From NCBI GenBank assembly GCA_945883495.1, contig CAMCXS010000012.1, positions 1-64,000 of the forward strand: a stretch of 64,000 bases of DNA, read 5' to 3'. The translations under genes were made by a program, and so were the position numbers. Origin of the DNA: Akkermansia muciniphila (GTDB lineage Bacteria > Verrucomicrobiota > Verrucomicrobiia > Verrucomicrobiales > DEV007). Shown one piece after another: positions 1-9,756 of this stretch; position 1 is the first letter of the stretch; every line of letters starts with the position of its first letter. The notes under the pieces are model-generated. The model was given only the letters and a program-made list of their open reading frames with translations. It did no database searches and was not told the DNA's origin.

Positions 1-401
1 CGCCCTCGCCCATCGACGTGACGCGCTCGCCGATTGAGGTGACGCCCTCGCCATTGAGGTGACGCCCTCGCCGATTGAGGTGACGCCCTCGCCCATCGAG
101 GTGACGCCCTCGCCCATCGAGGTGACGCCCTCGCCCATCGAGGTGACGCACTCCCCCATCCACGTGACGCGCTCGTCCATTCAGGTGACGCGCTCGCCCA
201 TTCAGGTGACGCCCTCGCCCATTGAGGTGACGCCCTCGCCCATTGAGGTGACGCCCTCGCCCATTGAGGTGACGCGGTCGCCCATTGAGGTGACGCGGTC
301 GCCCATTCAGGTGACGCGGTCGCCCATTCAGGTGACGCGGTCGCCCATTCAGGTGACGCGGTCGCCCATTCAGGTGACGCGGTCGCCCATTCAGGTGACG
401 C
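1..401. repeat. 21-bp tandem repeat array (about 19 copies, open to the left)
   Basis: Units of 21 bp run without spacers from the window edge to about position 394, with a degenerate last unit. A typical unit begins GTGACGC and continues TCGCCCATT. Eighteen complete units are visible from position 18, plus a partial one at the left edge. One unit (39-58) is 20 bp long, which shifts any reading frame, so the open frame across the array is probably not a gene. The last five full units (290-394) are identical, while left-hand units vary, as expected if copies are added at the right end. The array ends about 150 bp upstream of the CNNM gene. Its function is unknown. Confidence 0.95.
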
Positions 402-430
402 AATACCCTGCGCGATCAGCGCACTCCGCC

Positions 431-458
431 CATCAACCATCAACAATCAACAATCAAC
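431..458 (+). repeat. Heptamer array A: four 7-bp units, consensus MATCAAC
   Basis: Exactly four 7-bp units (two CATCAAC, two AATCAAC) lie here. The block is bracketed by a 13-bp direct repeat, GCGCGATCAGCGC, at 410-422 and 461-473. It sits about 95 bp upstream of the CNNM gene and points towards it. Related blocks occur at 41792-41819 and 41850-41877. The rest of 402-552 shows no gene and no clear promoter. Confidence 0.85.
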
Positions 459-552
459 CCGCGCGATCAGCGCGAACGCCCAGCGTGTGACGCATGTTTT
501 TCCAGCGTGCGATTGATTTCCTGGCAAAGTTCGGAGAAGTCTCCTTGAAACC

Positions 553-1692
553 ATGGGATTGATCGCCGAGTTCAGCTCCGCCGCCGGATCCGTTGAGGCG
601 GGAGGCAGCCTCACTCTGCTGATCACTTACTTCGTGGCAGCGGTGGTTTGTTCGTTCACCTGCTCGATGTGCGAGGCCGTGCTCCTCAGCATCACCGGGC
701 CCTACGTGGCACACCTGAAAAAGGAGCGGCCAGTCCCGGGCCAACGGCTTGCGCGGCTCAAGGAATCGGTGGATCGGCCATTGGCGGCGATTCTCACCTT
801 AAACACTGTGGCCAATACGATTGGCTCCATCGCGGTCGGCCGTGAAGTGGCGCAGTTGGCCATCAGCAACGGTTGGGGAGGTTGGGTGGAAGGCGCGACG
901 GCTGGGGGAATGTGCATCATGATCCTGATCGTCGGAGAAATCATTCCGAAAACCATCGGGGCCACCTACTGGCGGCAATTGGCTCCCGGGGTGAGCTGGC
1001 TGCTCGACATCATGACGGTTCTCACGCTTCCGGTGATTTGGATCATCGGCCTGTTCCGCGGCAGCGGCATCCGGGAAGCCTCGTTCAGCCGGGATGAACT
1101 CAAGGTGATGGCGGAAATCGGCAAGAGCGAAGGCAAGCTCCGGGAGTCCGAATCGCGAATCCTTCACAATTTGCTGCATCTTCGCGAAAACACCGTCCAA
1201 GACGTGATGACACCGCGGGTCGTGGTTTTCTCCTTGCCGCTGGACGCGACCGTCCGGGAGTTCCTGACGCGCTATGCTTCCACGCCGTTTTCGCGGATCC
1301 CGCTGTATGGAGAGGACAAGGACGACATCCGCGGCTTCGTCCTCAAGACGGACGTCCTCCTCGCGGCGGCCCGGGATCAACATGAGCAGACGCTCGGAAC
1401 CGTCATGCGCGATGTCATCTCCCTCCCCGCCACCATGCGCTTGACGGATGCTTTCGAGCACCTCGTGGCCCAGCGCACCCAACTCGCCGTGCTCGTGGAT
1501 GAGTTCGGCCTCTTCGCCGGCTTGGTGACCATGGAAGACATTGTGGAGACCCTCCTCGGCATGGAAATCGTCGATGAGGCCGACCAAAAAGAGGACATGC
1601 AAGCCTACGCCCGCCGGCTCTGGGTGCGGCGGGCCCGGCGTATGGGAATCGATCTGGAAGAGCAGGCGGCGGAGGACCGGACCACGCTTTGA
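553..1692 (+). CDS. CNNM/CorB-type membrane protein with CBS pair (divalent cation transport family)
   Basis: This is a 379-residue inner-membrane protein. Residues about 20-185 form a DUF21/CNNM transmembrane domain with several hydrophobic segments and the family motif GEIIPKTIG. Residues about 200-330 hold a CBS pair, beginning after the signature VMTPR and ending in LVTMEDIVETLLG, which in this family binds adenine nucleotides. Family members export or exchange magnesium or related cations. The usual C-terminal CorC/HlyC domain is missing; the protein stops about 50 residues after the second CBS motif with a basic tail. The start ATG follows a GGAGAAG sequence at a longer than ideal distance. 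The ABC gene begins about 80 bp after its stop and may be co-transcribed. The family call is firm; the substrate is inferred. Confidence 0.85.
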   Translation: MGLIAEFSSAAGSVEAGGSLTLLITYFVAAVVCSFTCSMCEAVLLSITGPYVAHLKKERPVPGQRLARLKESVDRPLAAILTLNTVANTIGSIAVGREVAQLAISNGWGGWVEGATAGGMCIMILIVGEIIPKTIGATYWRQLAPGVSWLLDIMTVLTLPVIWIIGLFRGSGIREASFSRDELKVMAEIGKSEGKLRESESRILHNLLHLRENTVQDVMTPRVVVFSLPLDATVREFLTRYASTPFSRIPLYGEDKDDIRGFVLKTDVLLAAARDQHEQTLGTVMRDVISLPATMRLTDAFEHLVAQRTQLAVLVDEFGLFAGLVTMEDIVETLLGMEIVDEADQKEDMQAYARRLWVRRARRMGIDLEEQAAEDRTTL

Positions 1693-1761
1693 ATCTGCGC
1701 GTCTGAGCAAACATGCTGGACCCAAGCCATCCTCCAAGCGTCGCCACGGGCCCGAACGACC

Positions 1762-1767
1762 GGGAGG
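1762..1767 (+). promoter_or_regulatory. Strong Shine-Dalgarno sequence deciding the ABC gene start
   Basis: GGGAGG lies five bases before the ATG at 1773. An earlier in-frame ATG at 1713 has no such signal. This is one of the few strong Shine-Dalgarno sites in the window and fixes the start of the downstream gene. Confidence 0.7.
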
Positions 1768-1772
1768 CCGCA

Positions 1773-4700
1773 ATGATTCGGCGTCGCCGTCAACGCCGCG
1801 TGCAGTGGAGACGATTGTGGCCTCGACGACGCAGCGGATTGACGCGGCACGGGATGTTGCCGTTGCTGATCAAGGTCTTCGCCGGCTTCTCCCAGGTGGA
1901 CGGCCAAATCGAGGAACGCGAAATCGACGTCGCGCTCGGCTCCCTGCGTCACGATTTCCCAGAGACGGTCTACTCGGAACTGCGGGAACTCTACCGGCAA
2001 GCCTTGCGGCAAGCGCAGGATCTCAACGGCATTGCGCGATCCTTGGAAGGCCGGTTGGCCATTGAGGACAAGATCCTCCTCGGCGTGCAACTCTACGCAA
2101 TGGTTTCCCGGTCCGAGCTGGATCGCAAGAATCTCACCGCGTTTTATCAATTCATGTCCAACCTCGGGGTGGCCGACGAGGCGATGGACATCGTCTACCA
2201 GCTCAACGCCAACGAGCCAAGCGCCATCGCGGGCCCCTCCGTCCCGGGGCATCACCTGGAAACGCTCGTCATCAGCCGGGGACCGCAGGGGGACGTGGTC
2301 CTTCCGGGCTTGGAAGCCGGGCACGCGATCGTCGGATTTCGACTTGGCGATCTCATTCTGCTCAAGAACATCGGCACGCTCCAAGTCATCACCCGGGGCC
2401 GGACCATTCAGCCGAATGGCTTTATCCGCCTCTTCGACGGCCAGCAAGTGGTCCTCGGGGAAATGGTGCTCGATTACCGGGATCTCTCCTTTTACTTCAA
2501 CGCGAAGAAGCAAGTCGCCTCGGTCCGTTTGTATCTTTCCTTCGATGGCGAGGGCGCCGCCTACGTGGAAAAGGAGCAGAGCCGCCAGACGTATCTCGAA
2601 GTATGGTTCGGCCTGGCGGTGAGCATCACGGCCTTCCGGGACACGCCCGCGACGATCAATGGCTTGCGCCTCAAGGAAGGCGTCACCGTCGAAGCCTCCT
2701 TGCGCGACCGGATCGAATTCGACGACCGCACGGAGATCGCCCTTCTCGATCTGTGGCGCCGCGCCAAGGTCTTGGGCGGACGTTTCGACCTCAACCCGGC
2801 CCGCTCCGAATACCTCGTCTCCAACAATCCCTCCGACCTCCAGGAAGGCGATATCCTCGTGTCCGGCAGCGAAGGCGGCCAACTGCTGCTCCGCATCCGG
2901 TGTGATCACGACAACCGCACCGGCCAGCTCGAAGTCATCCGCTCCGACCGCCCCGTGCTCATCGGCGACGTGCCGGTGCGCGGCGGCCGCATCATGTTGC
3001 GGGACGGCGATGCCATCACCATTGGCGATGGCCAGTTCCTTCGGTGCCACTTCACGGAAGGGATCATCGAGGAAGAGCGGAACTTGGTCAGCCGGCTTCA
3101 GGTGCGGGAAGTCTCGCATCGGTACGGCAACGATTCCGCGCTGGACGCAGTGAGCTTCACGGTGGAACGGGGCGAGATGGTCTGCATCATGGGACCGAGC
3201 GGCAGCGGCAAGAGCACGCTGTTGCGAGCGTTGGCGGGTCATTTGAAACCGTCCCGGGGACAAATTCTCCTCAACGGCGTGAGCCTCTACGGATCCGTGT
3301 GGAACCGGCAACGCCTCATGCCGTATGTCTCCTTCATCCCGCACGAGGAAGCCATCGAACCGCTCCTCACGGTCGAGGAAAACCTGCATCTCGCCGCCAC
3401 GATCCGCGCCCCGTATCTCCGCGAAGCGGACCGGAACCGGCGCGTCGATGCCAAGCTCACCGAACTCGGATTAAGCGAAGTCCGTCACCAACGGGCGGGC
3501 GACAACGAAATCCGCGTCCTTTCCAGCGGCCAACGCAAGCGGCTCAACGCCGGTTTGGACATGATCGGAATATCGGATGTCTACCTTTTCGATGAGCCGA
3601 CTTCGGGTCTCTCGTCCAAGGATTCCGAGCACGTCCTCGAGCTGATCCGCGGCTTGGCGCACAATAAAATCGTCATCGTCAGCATCCATCAACCGAGCGC
3701 CCGGCTCTTCCACCTCTTCCAGAAAGCGCTCCTGCTCGATCACGGAGGCAAGGTGGCCTTCTTCGGCACGCCGGGGCAGATGCTCGACTATTTCCGCAAG
3801 GTCCAACGCGAAGAGCAGATGACCGATGCACCGCTCCCTCGGGGAGAGGACACGGGCTGGGGCCAACCGGAACTGATCTTCGACATCCTGGAAACGCCGC
3901 TGCGCGACCTCAACGGGGAAGTGATCTACGAGGAGGACAAACGCGGCCAACTCTCCCCGTCCCGGCGTTTCAGTCCGGCCTTTTGGCAAGATCGCTTCCA
4001 AACGCATCGCCTCATGGAAGAGGTGCATCGGGAAGAGCCGGAGACCGATCCCCAACCCGTCAAACCGCCCCCCTCCCCGGCCCGCACCTGGCGGGATGAA
4101 TGGGTCCAATTTGGCGCGCTCTTGCGGCGGTCATTCCTAGGGAGGCTGCGCAACCGGGCGAATCTCACCACGACCCTCCTGGAAGCGCCGGCTTTGGCGT
4201 TGCTCGTTTCCTTCGTGCTCCGCTACGCCGAGGACTCGACCTACCGGTTCCATTCGGCGTTCCACCTTCCCACCTACTTTTTCCTGACGCTGGTCATCGG
4301 GATGTTCCTCGGCCTCACCAACAGCGTGGATGAGGTGCTCCGGGATCGCACCATTCTGCAGCGGGAACGCAATCACCGCGTCCGCGTGGGGCATTACGTG
4401 ATCGCGAAAATCATCACCTTGGCGCTCTTCGCGCTGCTCCAGTGCGTCATCCACACCCTGGTCGGCTCCTGGGTGCTCGGCATCCGCGGGATGTTTCTCT
4501 TCAATCTGTTTTGGATGTACGCCACCACCGTTCAGGGCGTGATCACCGGCCTGCTCATCTCCAGCGTGGTCCCCAATCCGAAAACCGCGCTGAACTGCAT
4601 CCCGCTCATCCTTATCCCCCAAATCATCCTCGGCGGCGCCTTGATCAAATACGAGGAGATGAACCGCGACGTGAAGGTCGAAGAAGCCTTCCGCCGCATT

Positions 4701-5339
4701 GTCGATCGCGACGACAAAGACGACGTACCAAACAGTCGGCTTTCCGTACCCGCAATCTGCGCCCTCATGCCGTTGCGCTGGTCCTACGAAGGAATGATTC
4801 TCTGCGCGGCGCGTCACAATCCCGTGAGCCGGCTGCAGGCTGATTTTGACTACAGCGCCCGGGTGTTGGCCTCGCGCCGCGATCTTGATGCCGAGGGCGA
4901 ACGCCGGCTGCGCGCCATCAAGGACGCTCGTCCCTATTTGCAAGGGTTGGAAGCCCGGACGCCCAAGGCGGTCGAACTAGGCTTGAAACATCTTCAAGGC
5001 ACGCTGGAGACTGGAACGTTGGATCGCGAGTTCCTCAAATCGCTTGCTCCACTGCAGGGCTGCGAGGTCTTCCGGCCGCAGGACCTTTATGTGAATCAGA
5101 AGATCCAGGATCTCTACACTCGCGCCGAAATGGAGCGCCTCGATTATCGTTCGGGTACCGCCCCAAACGTCTTCTTCGGAGCTCGCCGGACTTATCGGTT
5201 CACCTGGCCGCCGGGCGCACCACCCCGTGAAATTGTGGTCTCCACCTTGATGATGGACTTGGCAATGCTTGGTTTTTTCGCGGTGACGGGCACGGTTTTG
5301 GTTTACCTCGGAGTCAGTGCCATGCTGCGGAGGGTGTGA
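1773..5339 (+). CDS. TerB-FHA-like ABC transporter, ABCG-type single polypeptide
   Basis: The 1188-residue protein joins several modules. A very basic N-terminus is followed by a TerB-like helical region (about 30-140), then a region with FHA-like features (about 160-440, including RDGDAITIGDGQF). Next comes an ABC ATPase with Walker A GPSGSGKST, signature LSSGQRKR, Walker B VYLFDEPTSGL and switch His in SIHQPS, then an ABC2-type membrane domain of about six helices with a long insertion between the last two. The ATPase-then-membrane order and the signature resemble ABCG/White half-transporters. FHA domains bind phosphothreonine, so phosphorylation control is plausible but inferred. The substrate is unknown. 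The start at 1773 is chosen for its Shine-Dalgarno site; an in-frame ATG at 1713 would add 20 residues. Confidence 0.85.
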   Translation: MIRRRRQRRVQWRRLWPRRRSGLTRHGMLPLLIKVFAGFSQVDGQIEEREIDVALGSLRHDFPETVYSELRELYRQALRQAQDLNGIARSLEGRLAIEDKILLGVQLYAMVSRSELDRKNLTAFYQFMSNLGVADEAMDIVYQLNANEPSAIAGPSVPGHHLETLVISRGPQGDVVLPGLEAGHAIVGFRLGDLILLKNIGTLQVITRGRTIQPNGFIRLFDGQQVVLGEMVLDYRDLSFYFNAKKQVASVRLYLSFDGEGAAYVEKEQSRQTYLEVWFGLAVSITAFRDTPATINGLRLKEGVTVEASLRDRIEFDDRTEIALLDLWRRAKVLGGRFDLNPARSEYLVSNNPSDLQEGDILVSGSEGGQLLLRIRCDHDNRTGQLEVIRSDRPVLIGDVPVRGGRIMLRDGDAITIGDGQFLRCHFTEGIIEEERNLVSRLQVREVSHRYGNDSALDAVSFTVERGEMVCIMGPSGSGKSTLLRALAGHLKPSRGQILLNGVSLYGSVWNRQRLMPYVSFIPHEEAIEPLLTVEENLHLAATIRAPYLREADRNRRVDAKLTELGLSEVRHQRAGDNEIRVLSSGQRKRLNAGLDMIGISDVYLFDEPTSGLSSKDSEHVLELIRGLAHNKIVIVSIHQPSARLFHLFQKALLLDHGGKVAFFGTPGQMLDYFRKVQREEQMTDAPLPRGEDTGWGQPELIFDILETPLRDLNGEVIYEEDKRGQLSPSRRFSPAFWQDRFQTHRLMEEVHREEPETDPQPVKPPPSPARTWRDEWVQFGALLRRSFLGRLRNRANLTTTLLEAPALALLVSFVLRYAEDSTYRFHSAFHLPTYFFLTLVIGMFLGLTNSVDEVLRDRTILQRERNHRVRVGHYVIAKIITLALFALLQCVIHTLVGSWVLGIRGMFLFNLFWMYATTVQGVITGLLISSVVPNPKTALNCIPLILIPQIILGGALIKYEEMNRDVKVEEAFRRIVDRDDKDDVPNSRLSVPAICALMPLRWSYEGMILCAARHNPVSRLQADFDYSARVLASRRDLDAEGERRLRAIKDARPYLQGLEARTPKAVELGLKHLQGTLETGTLDREFLKSLAPLQGCEVFRPQDLYVNQKIQDLYTRAEMERLDYRSGTAPNVFFGARRTYRFTWPPGAPPREIVVSTLMMDLAMLGFFAVTGTVLVYLGVSAMLRRV

Positions 5340-5434
5340 GGCGAGCGAATCGCTTGAACAAACGGACGCGGATCGCTTCCAAAACCTAGTGGGAACGGGA
5401 AAAAGCCCGCCAAATCGCGAATTTTTGTTTATGC

Positions 5435-5463
5435 TAGTTGATTGTTTGGGGCTCCTGTATAAT
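5435..5463 (+). promoter_or_regulatory. Candidate sigma70-type promoter for the glycosyltransferase gene
   Basis: A perfect -10 box, TATAAT, lies at 5458-5463. A weak -35 (TAGTTG, 5435-5440) sits 17 bp upstream. The region is AT-rich compared with its surroundings and lies in a 167-bp intergenic gap about 45 bp before the GTG start. Confidence 0.5.
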
Positions 5464-5506
5464 CCTGCGATATGGGCGTTCCCGGCCCCGTCCTCCCTAC
5501 TTTGCC

Positions 5507-6862
5507 GTGAAAATTCTCATCACCAACTTTCGGCTCGCTGAGCGGACCGCTTCCGAGGTCTCCGTCCGGGACATGGCGTTCGCCTTACAGCGCTTGGGCC
5601 ACGACGTCTGCGTTTTCGTCTCCAAGACCGGGCAATTGGCCGAGGAGTTCGAAACCATGGGCATCCCGGTGATCGCTCATCCGGGAGAGGCGCCGTTCAA
5701 GCCAGATCTGATTCACGGGCAATACAATTTGGAGACGATCGCCGCACTCCTGAGTTTCCCAGATCGCCCCGCGCTCTACTTGAGTTACGGAACCCGGCAG
5801 TGGCGCGAGCACCCGCCCACTCACCCGCGAATCCTGCGTTACCTGGCCTTTTCCGTATCCGGCCGCGAATGGTTGCACGAAACGGGCATTCCCCGGGAGG
5901 CGACGCAATGTCTACCGAACTTCGTGGACATGGAGCGCTTCACCTCAGTGCGCCGCCTGCCCGAAGAACCGGCCAAGGCGCTTTTCTATGACCGCACGTC
6001 CGGCCAAGGCCGCAACTTGGACGACATCCGCCAGGTCTGTCAGCGCTGCAACATCCAGCTTCAATTGGTCGGCGACCTTGTCGGCAAAAGCCCGACCCGG
6101 CCCGAGGTAATGCTCCCGGAATACGATCTCGTCTTCGCCTCTGGCCGTTCCGCGATCGAGGCGCTCGCCTCCGGTTGCGCGGTCGTCCCGGTGCGCAATG
6201 GGCGCTGTGGCAAGCTCGTGACCAGCGCGAACTTCGATGCGATGCGCGACGAGAACTTCTCGCTCAGCGAATCCGGCGCCACACAGGCCCTCTCGGTGGA
6301 CGCGCTGGTCAATGAATTGGAGAATTGGGACTGGCGCAACTTGGCTCCGGTCGCCCGCCGCATCCGCGAGGAATTGAGCGCCCCCGCCGTAGCCGCGCAG
6401 CTTGTGAAAATCTACGAGCAGGTCTTGGCTGATGACGCCGAACGCCGCAACAACGCCCGGGGCGAATTCCCCGCGCTCACAGACTGGCTGATCCAACTCG
6501 CCGACCAGCATCACCTGGTCGATAGCGGGTTCCTGGCGATCCAACACCGCGTTTCCAGCCTCAAATCGGTGCGGGAAGAGACCGAAAACCGCACGGAGGA
6601 GCTCACCAACCTCCTCGAAATGGAGAAGGCCAAAGTCCGCGCCGCACGGCGTCTCTTTAAGGAGGGCAATCTCATCCACCAAGGTCTTTGGAAGCGGATC
6701 GAGAACGAATGGCGAGAGATCGAGCGCCAGCACCTCGAAGGCGGATCGCAGGACGATCGCCCCCCGCCCGCCCCAGGTCGTCGGGTCTCCCTCGACGTCG
6801 ATTCCGTTCGCGATTTCACCCCGGCCCATGAACGAGGCGCCGGTGTGGAGTTGCCAGGCTGA
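5507..6862 (+). CDS. Probable GT-B-fold glycosyltransferase
   Basis: The 451-residue protein starts with a Rossmann-like strand (VKILITNF) and a helix carrying [20 protein letters not shown], the layout of the donor/acceptor-binding domain of family 4-like glycosyltransferases. A second domain (about 150-300) contains [19 protein letters not shown], close to the nucleotide-sugar-binding motif of GT-B enzymes. The last 150 residues are charged and probably helical/coiled-coil, and are not part of the catalytic fold. Cytoplasmic or membrane-peripheral. The GTG start at 5507 is preferred because the Rossmann strand begins there; an upstream in-frame ATG at 5438 would translate the promoter region. 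The sugar and acceptor cannot be told from sequence. Confidence 0.6.
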   Translation: MKILITNFRLAERTASEVSVRDMAFALQRLGHDVCVFVSKTGQLAEEFETMGIPVIAHPGEAPFKPDLIHGQYNLETIAALLSFPDRPALYLSYGTRQWREHPPTHPRILRYLAFSVSGREWLHETGIPREATQCLPNFVDMERFTSVRRLPEEPAKALFYDRTSGQGRNLDDIRQVCQRCNIQLQLVGDLVGKSPTRPEVMLPEYDLVFASGRSAIEALASGCAVVPVRNGRCGKLVTSANFDAMRDENFSLSESGATQALSVDALVNELENWDWRNLAPVARRIREELSAPAVAAQLVKIYEQVLADDAERRNNARGEFPALTDWLIQLADQHHLVDSGFLAIQHRVSSLKSVREETENRTEELTNLLEMEKAKVRAARRLFKEGNLIHQGLWKRIENEWREIERQHLEGGSQDDRPPPAPGRRVSLDVDSVRDFTPAHERGAGVELPG

Positions 6863-6881
6863 TTTTTCACCTTAAAGCTTT

Positions 6882-6909
6882 TCCGAACTCCGAACCCAAT
6901 TCGAACTTC
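6882..6909 (+). repeat. Possible degenerate heptamer block abutting the topoisomerase start codon
   Basis: The 28 bases directly before the ATG at 6910 can be split into four 7-mers. The first two are identical (TCCGAAC) and the other two only loosely similar (CCAATTC, GAACTTC). There is no Shine-Dalgarno sequence. It resembles the clear heptamer blocks elsewhere in position and length but is much weaker in sequence. Confidence 0.3.
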
Positions 6910-8802
6910 ATGGCCGTCACCTATACCGACGAAGACATCAAAACCCTTGACTGGCGGGAGCACATCCGGCTCCGCCCCGGGATGTACATCGGCAAACTTG
7001 GAGACGGCAGTTCTCCAGACGATGGGATTTACGTCCTGCTCAAGGAAGTGATCGACAACTCGATCGACGAGTTCGTCATGGGTCACGGCAAAGTGATCGA
7101 AATCCAGTTGGACGGCCGCCGCCTCCGCGTCCGCGACTACGGCCGGGGGATTCCGCTGGGCAAGGTCAAGGATTGCGCTGCCAAGATCAACACCGGTGCC
7201 AAGTACGACTCCCAGGCTTTCAAAAAGTCCGTGGGTCTTAACGGGGTCGGTATTAAGGCGGTCAATGCCCTCTCCAACTCGTTCCACATTCAATCCCACC
7301 GGGAAGGGAAGACGATGGCGATCGACTTCGTACGTGGCGAGGTCGCCAAGGAGCTGAAGGCGCCGCAATCTTCCAAGGAAGAACCCGGAACTGAATTGAT
7401 TTACGAGCCGGACGTAGATGTCTTCGGCGAATACAGTTATGATCCGGCCATCGTGGAGCAGATGCTCCGGAATTACTCCTACCTGAATCAGGGGCTCACC
7501 CTGTCGTTCAACGGCAAGAAATTCCGATCCAAGAACGGCCTTCTGGATCTCCTCAACGATTATCTGGGGAACGATGCGCCGCTCTATCCAGTGATCCACC
7601 TCACGGGTGAGGATATCGAAATCGCCCTGACCCACAACGATGCCAACGGCGAAGATTACTTCAGCTTCGTCAACGGCCAAAATACCACGCAAGGAGGCAC
7701 CCACCTCGCCGCCTTCCGGGAGTCTATCGTCAAAGTGGTGCGCGATTACTCCAAGAAGATGTTCGATGCCGCCGACGTCCGTCAAGGCATCGTCGCCGCC
7801 ATCAGCGTGCGCGTCGTGGAACCGGTCTTTGAATCCCAGACCAAAACGAAACTCGGTTCCGCCCTGATGGAACCAGGCGGCCAGTCGGTCCGGACCTATA
7901 TGGCGAACTTCCTGGGCTCCGCCTTGGATAATTATCTCCACCAACACCAGTCCGTAGCGGACGCAATGGTGGAGAAGATCGCCCAATCCGAGCGCGAGCG
8001 GAAGGAAATCAAAGGCATCCAAAAAGCCGCCCGGGAAGGTGCCCGGGCCGCGAAGGTCCACAACAAAAAGCTGCGCGACTGCAAGGTGCACTACAACACC
8101 AAGAATCCGCGCGGCGATGAATCCACGCTTTTCATTACCGAGGGTGACTCCGCGAGCGGTTCCATGACCACCGCGCGCAACCCGGAGTTCCAAGCCGTTT
8201 TCAGCCTCAAGGGAAAACCACTCAACACCTATGGGAAGACCCGCAAGGTGGTTTATGAGAACGAGGAGTTCAACCTCCTCCAGCACGCCCTGGATATCGA
8301 AAACGGGATTGAGAATCTCCGCTACAATCGCGTTGTCCTAGCGACCGATGCCGATGTCGACGGCATGCACATCCGGTTGCTCTTGATCACCTTCTTCGTG
8401 CAGTTCTTTCCCGACCTCATTCGGGACGGACACGTCTATATCTTGCAGACGCCTCTCTTCCGGGTGCGGAACAAGAAGGAGACCCGCTATTGCTATTCCG
8501 AAATGGAGAAGCAACAAGCCATCCACGAACTTCGGCCCAATCCCGACATTGTCCGATTCAAAGGTCTCGGTGAAATCTCGCCTCACGAGATGAAGGACTT
8601 CATCAACGAGAATATCCGCCTCGATCCCGTGGAGCTGCCGCCCCACACCAAGACGATCAGTGAACTCCTCGAATTCTACATGGGTAAGAATACGGAGGAC
8701 CGACAAAAGTTCATTATCCAGAATCTCCGCGTCGAAACTGATTTTGTCGCCCCAGAGGACGAAGAAGCCGCGCCCGAAGCGTTGGCCGCCGAGCTGGCCT
8801 GA
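6910..8802 (+). CDS. parE: Type IIA DNA topoisomerase subunit B (ParE-like)
   Basis: The 630-residue ATPase subunit of a type IIA topoisomerase (topoisomerase IV or gyrase) passes DNA strands using ATP. The GHKL ATPase domain holds [10 protein letters not shown] with catalytic Glu46 and Mg-binding Asn50, the GRGIPLG motif and the [17 protein letters not shown] lid. The transducer follows. The Toprim domain has [10 protein letters not shown] and [11 protein letters not shown], the acidic metal site. Length and lack of the gyrase-type insertion fit ParE more than GyrB, and the sequence resembles topo IV B subunits of Bacteroidetes and chlamydiae as known to me. No A subunit is in the window; rsmH follows 15 bp later. 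ParE versus GyrB should be settled by phylogeny. Confidence 0.85.
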   Translation: MAVTYTDEDIKTLDWREHIRLRPGMYIGKLGDGSSPDDGIYVLLKEVIDNSIDEFVMGHGKVIEIQLDGRRLRVRDYGRGIPLGKVKDCAAKINTGAKYDSQAFKKSVGLNGVGIKAVNALSNSFHIQSHREGKTMAIDFVRGEVAKELKAPQSSKEEPGTELIYEPDVDVFGEYSYDPAIVEQMLRNYSYLNQGLTLSFNGKKFRSKNGLLDLLNDYLGNDAPLYPVIHLTGEDIEIALTHNDANGEDYFSFVNGQNTTQGGTHLAAFRESIVKVVRDYSKKMFDAADVRQGIVAAISVRVVEPVFESQTKTKLGSALMEPGGQSVRTYMANFLGSALDNYLHQHQSVADAMVEKIAQSERERKEIKGIQKAAREGARAAKVHNKKLRDCKVHYNTKNPRGDESTLFITEGDSASGSMTTARNPEFQAVFSLKGKPLNTYGKTRKVVYENEEFNLLQHALDIENGIENLRYNRVVLATDADVDGMHIRLLLITFFVQFFPDLIRDGHVYILQTPLFRVRNKKETRYCYSEMEKQQAIHELRPNPDIVRFKGLGEISPHEMKDFINENIRLDPVELPPHTKTISELLEFYMGKNTEDRQKFIIQNLRVETDFVAPEDEEAAPEALAAELA

Positions 8803-8817
8803 GTGGGATGAGATGCG

Positions 8818-9756
8818 GTGACCGCCTACCACGCTCCCGTCCTGCCACGTGAAGTGGTCGCGCTGCTCGCTCCGGAGCCCGGGAAGCGGTTTGTCGATGG
8901 GACATTGGGCGGAGGGGGGCACACCTCGGCGTTGTTGGAAGAGGGCGCGGAAGTCATCGGACTGGACCGTGACCAAGAGGCCCTCACCGCCGCAGGCCTT
9001 CGCTGCGCTTCCTTCGGGGATCTTTTCCGCGGGGTTCATGGAAACTTCGCGGACATGGCCTCCTTAGTGCGTGGCGCCGGTTGGGAAACCGTCGATGGCG
9101 TCCTCCTGGATATCGGCGTCTCCTCCCGGCAGCTCGACGCTCCGGAACGCGGTTTCTCGTTCCAGGGAGACGGCCCTCTTGACATGCGGATGGATCAGTC
9201 GGCCGGGTTCAGCGCGGCAGACGTGGTCAACACCTATCCCGAGGACTCCCTGAAGCGTCTCCTCTGGGAGTTCGGTGAAGAGAAGTTCGCCGGCCGGATC
9301 GCCCGCGCCATCGTGGAAGAGCGGCAACGGCGTCCTTTGGCCACCACGCGGGATTTAGCGGCCTTGGTGGAACGAGTCTATCCTGGACATTCGAAACGGC
9401 ATCCGGCCACCCGGACCTTTCAGGCCATCCGCATGGAGGTAAACGCTGAACTGGCCTCCCTAGAACGTGGACTCGAAGGCGCGGCAAGCCTGCTCCGGCC
9501 CGGCGGACGTCTCGCGGTGATCACCTTTCACTCATTGGAAGACCGCATCGTGAAGAACTTTTTCCGGGACCGAAGCCAACGCTGGATGGATCGCCCCGAA
9601 TGGCCCGCCCCCCGCCCCAATCCGGATTTCTGGTTTGAACCGGTGGGCCGCAAGCCGATAGAGGCCAGCGAAGACGAGGTAAGGGTCAATCCCCGGGCCC
9701 GCAGCGCCAAGTTGCGTTGGGGCGAGCGCCACGCCGATACGCTCCGCCAAGCATGA
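8818..9756 (+). CDS. rsmH: 16S rRNA (cytosine1402-N4)-methyltransferase RsmH
   Basis: RsmH (MraW) methylates N4 of C1402 in the decoding centre of 16S rRNA using S-adenosylmethionine. The 312-residue protein shows HAPVLPREVV, the SAM loop GTLGGGGHT, DGVLLDIGVSSRQLD, the RGFSF segment and the C-terminal VITFHSLEDRIVK, all family hallmarks. The GTG start at 8818 is supported by a GGGATGAGAT stretch just upstream. It opens a short division-gene cluster; no mraZ precedes it. Its stop overlaps the next start as ATGA. Confidence 0.95.
   Translation: MTAYHAPVLPREVVALLAPEPGKRFVDGTLGGGGHTSALLEEGAEVIGLDRDQEALTAAGLRCASFGDLFRGVHGNFADMASLVRGAGWETVDGVLLDIGVSSRQLDAPERGFSFQGDGPLDMRMDQSAGFSAADVVNTYPEDSLKRLLWEFGEEKFAGRIARAIVEERQRRPLATTRDLAALVERVYPGHSKRHPATRTFQAIRMEVNAELASLERGLEGAASLLRPGGRLAVITFHSLEDRIVKNFFRDRSQRWMDRPEWPAPRPNPDFWFEPVGRKPIEASEDEVRVNPRARSAKLRWGERHADTLRQA

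Noticed and set aside
1-401. CRISPR array
   Set aside because: Units follow each other without spacers and are only 21 bp; no cas genes are nearby. The same holds for 47320-47655.
59-490. Open frame of 143 codons across the 21-bp array (repeating TPSPIEV)
   Set aside because: It has no independent start signal, a neighbouring unit has a 1-bp deletion that breaks the frame, and it reads on into the heptamer block. It is treated as a repeat artefact.
1605-3389. Long minus-strand open frame opposite the CNNM and ABC genes
   Set aside because: It is a shadow of two genes with clear domains on the plus strand, and its translation has no family motif.
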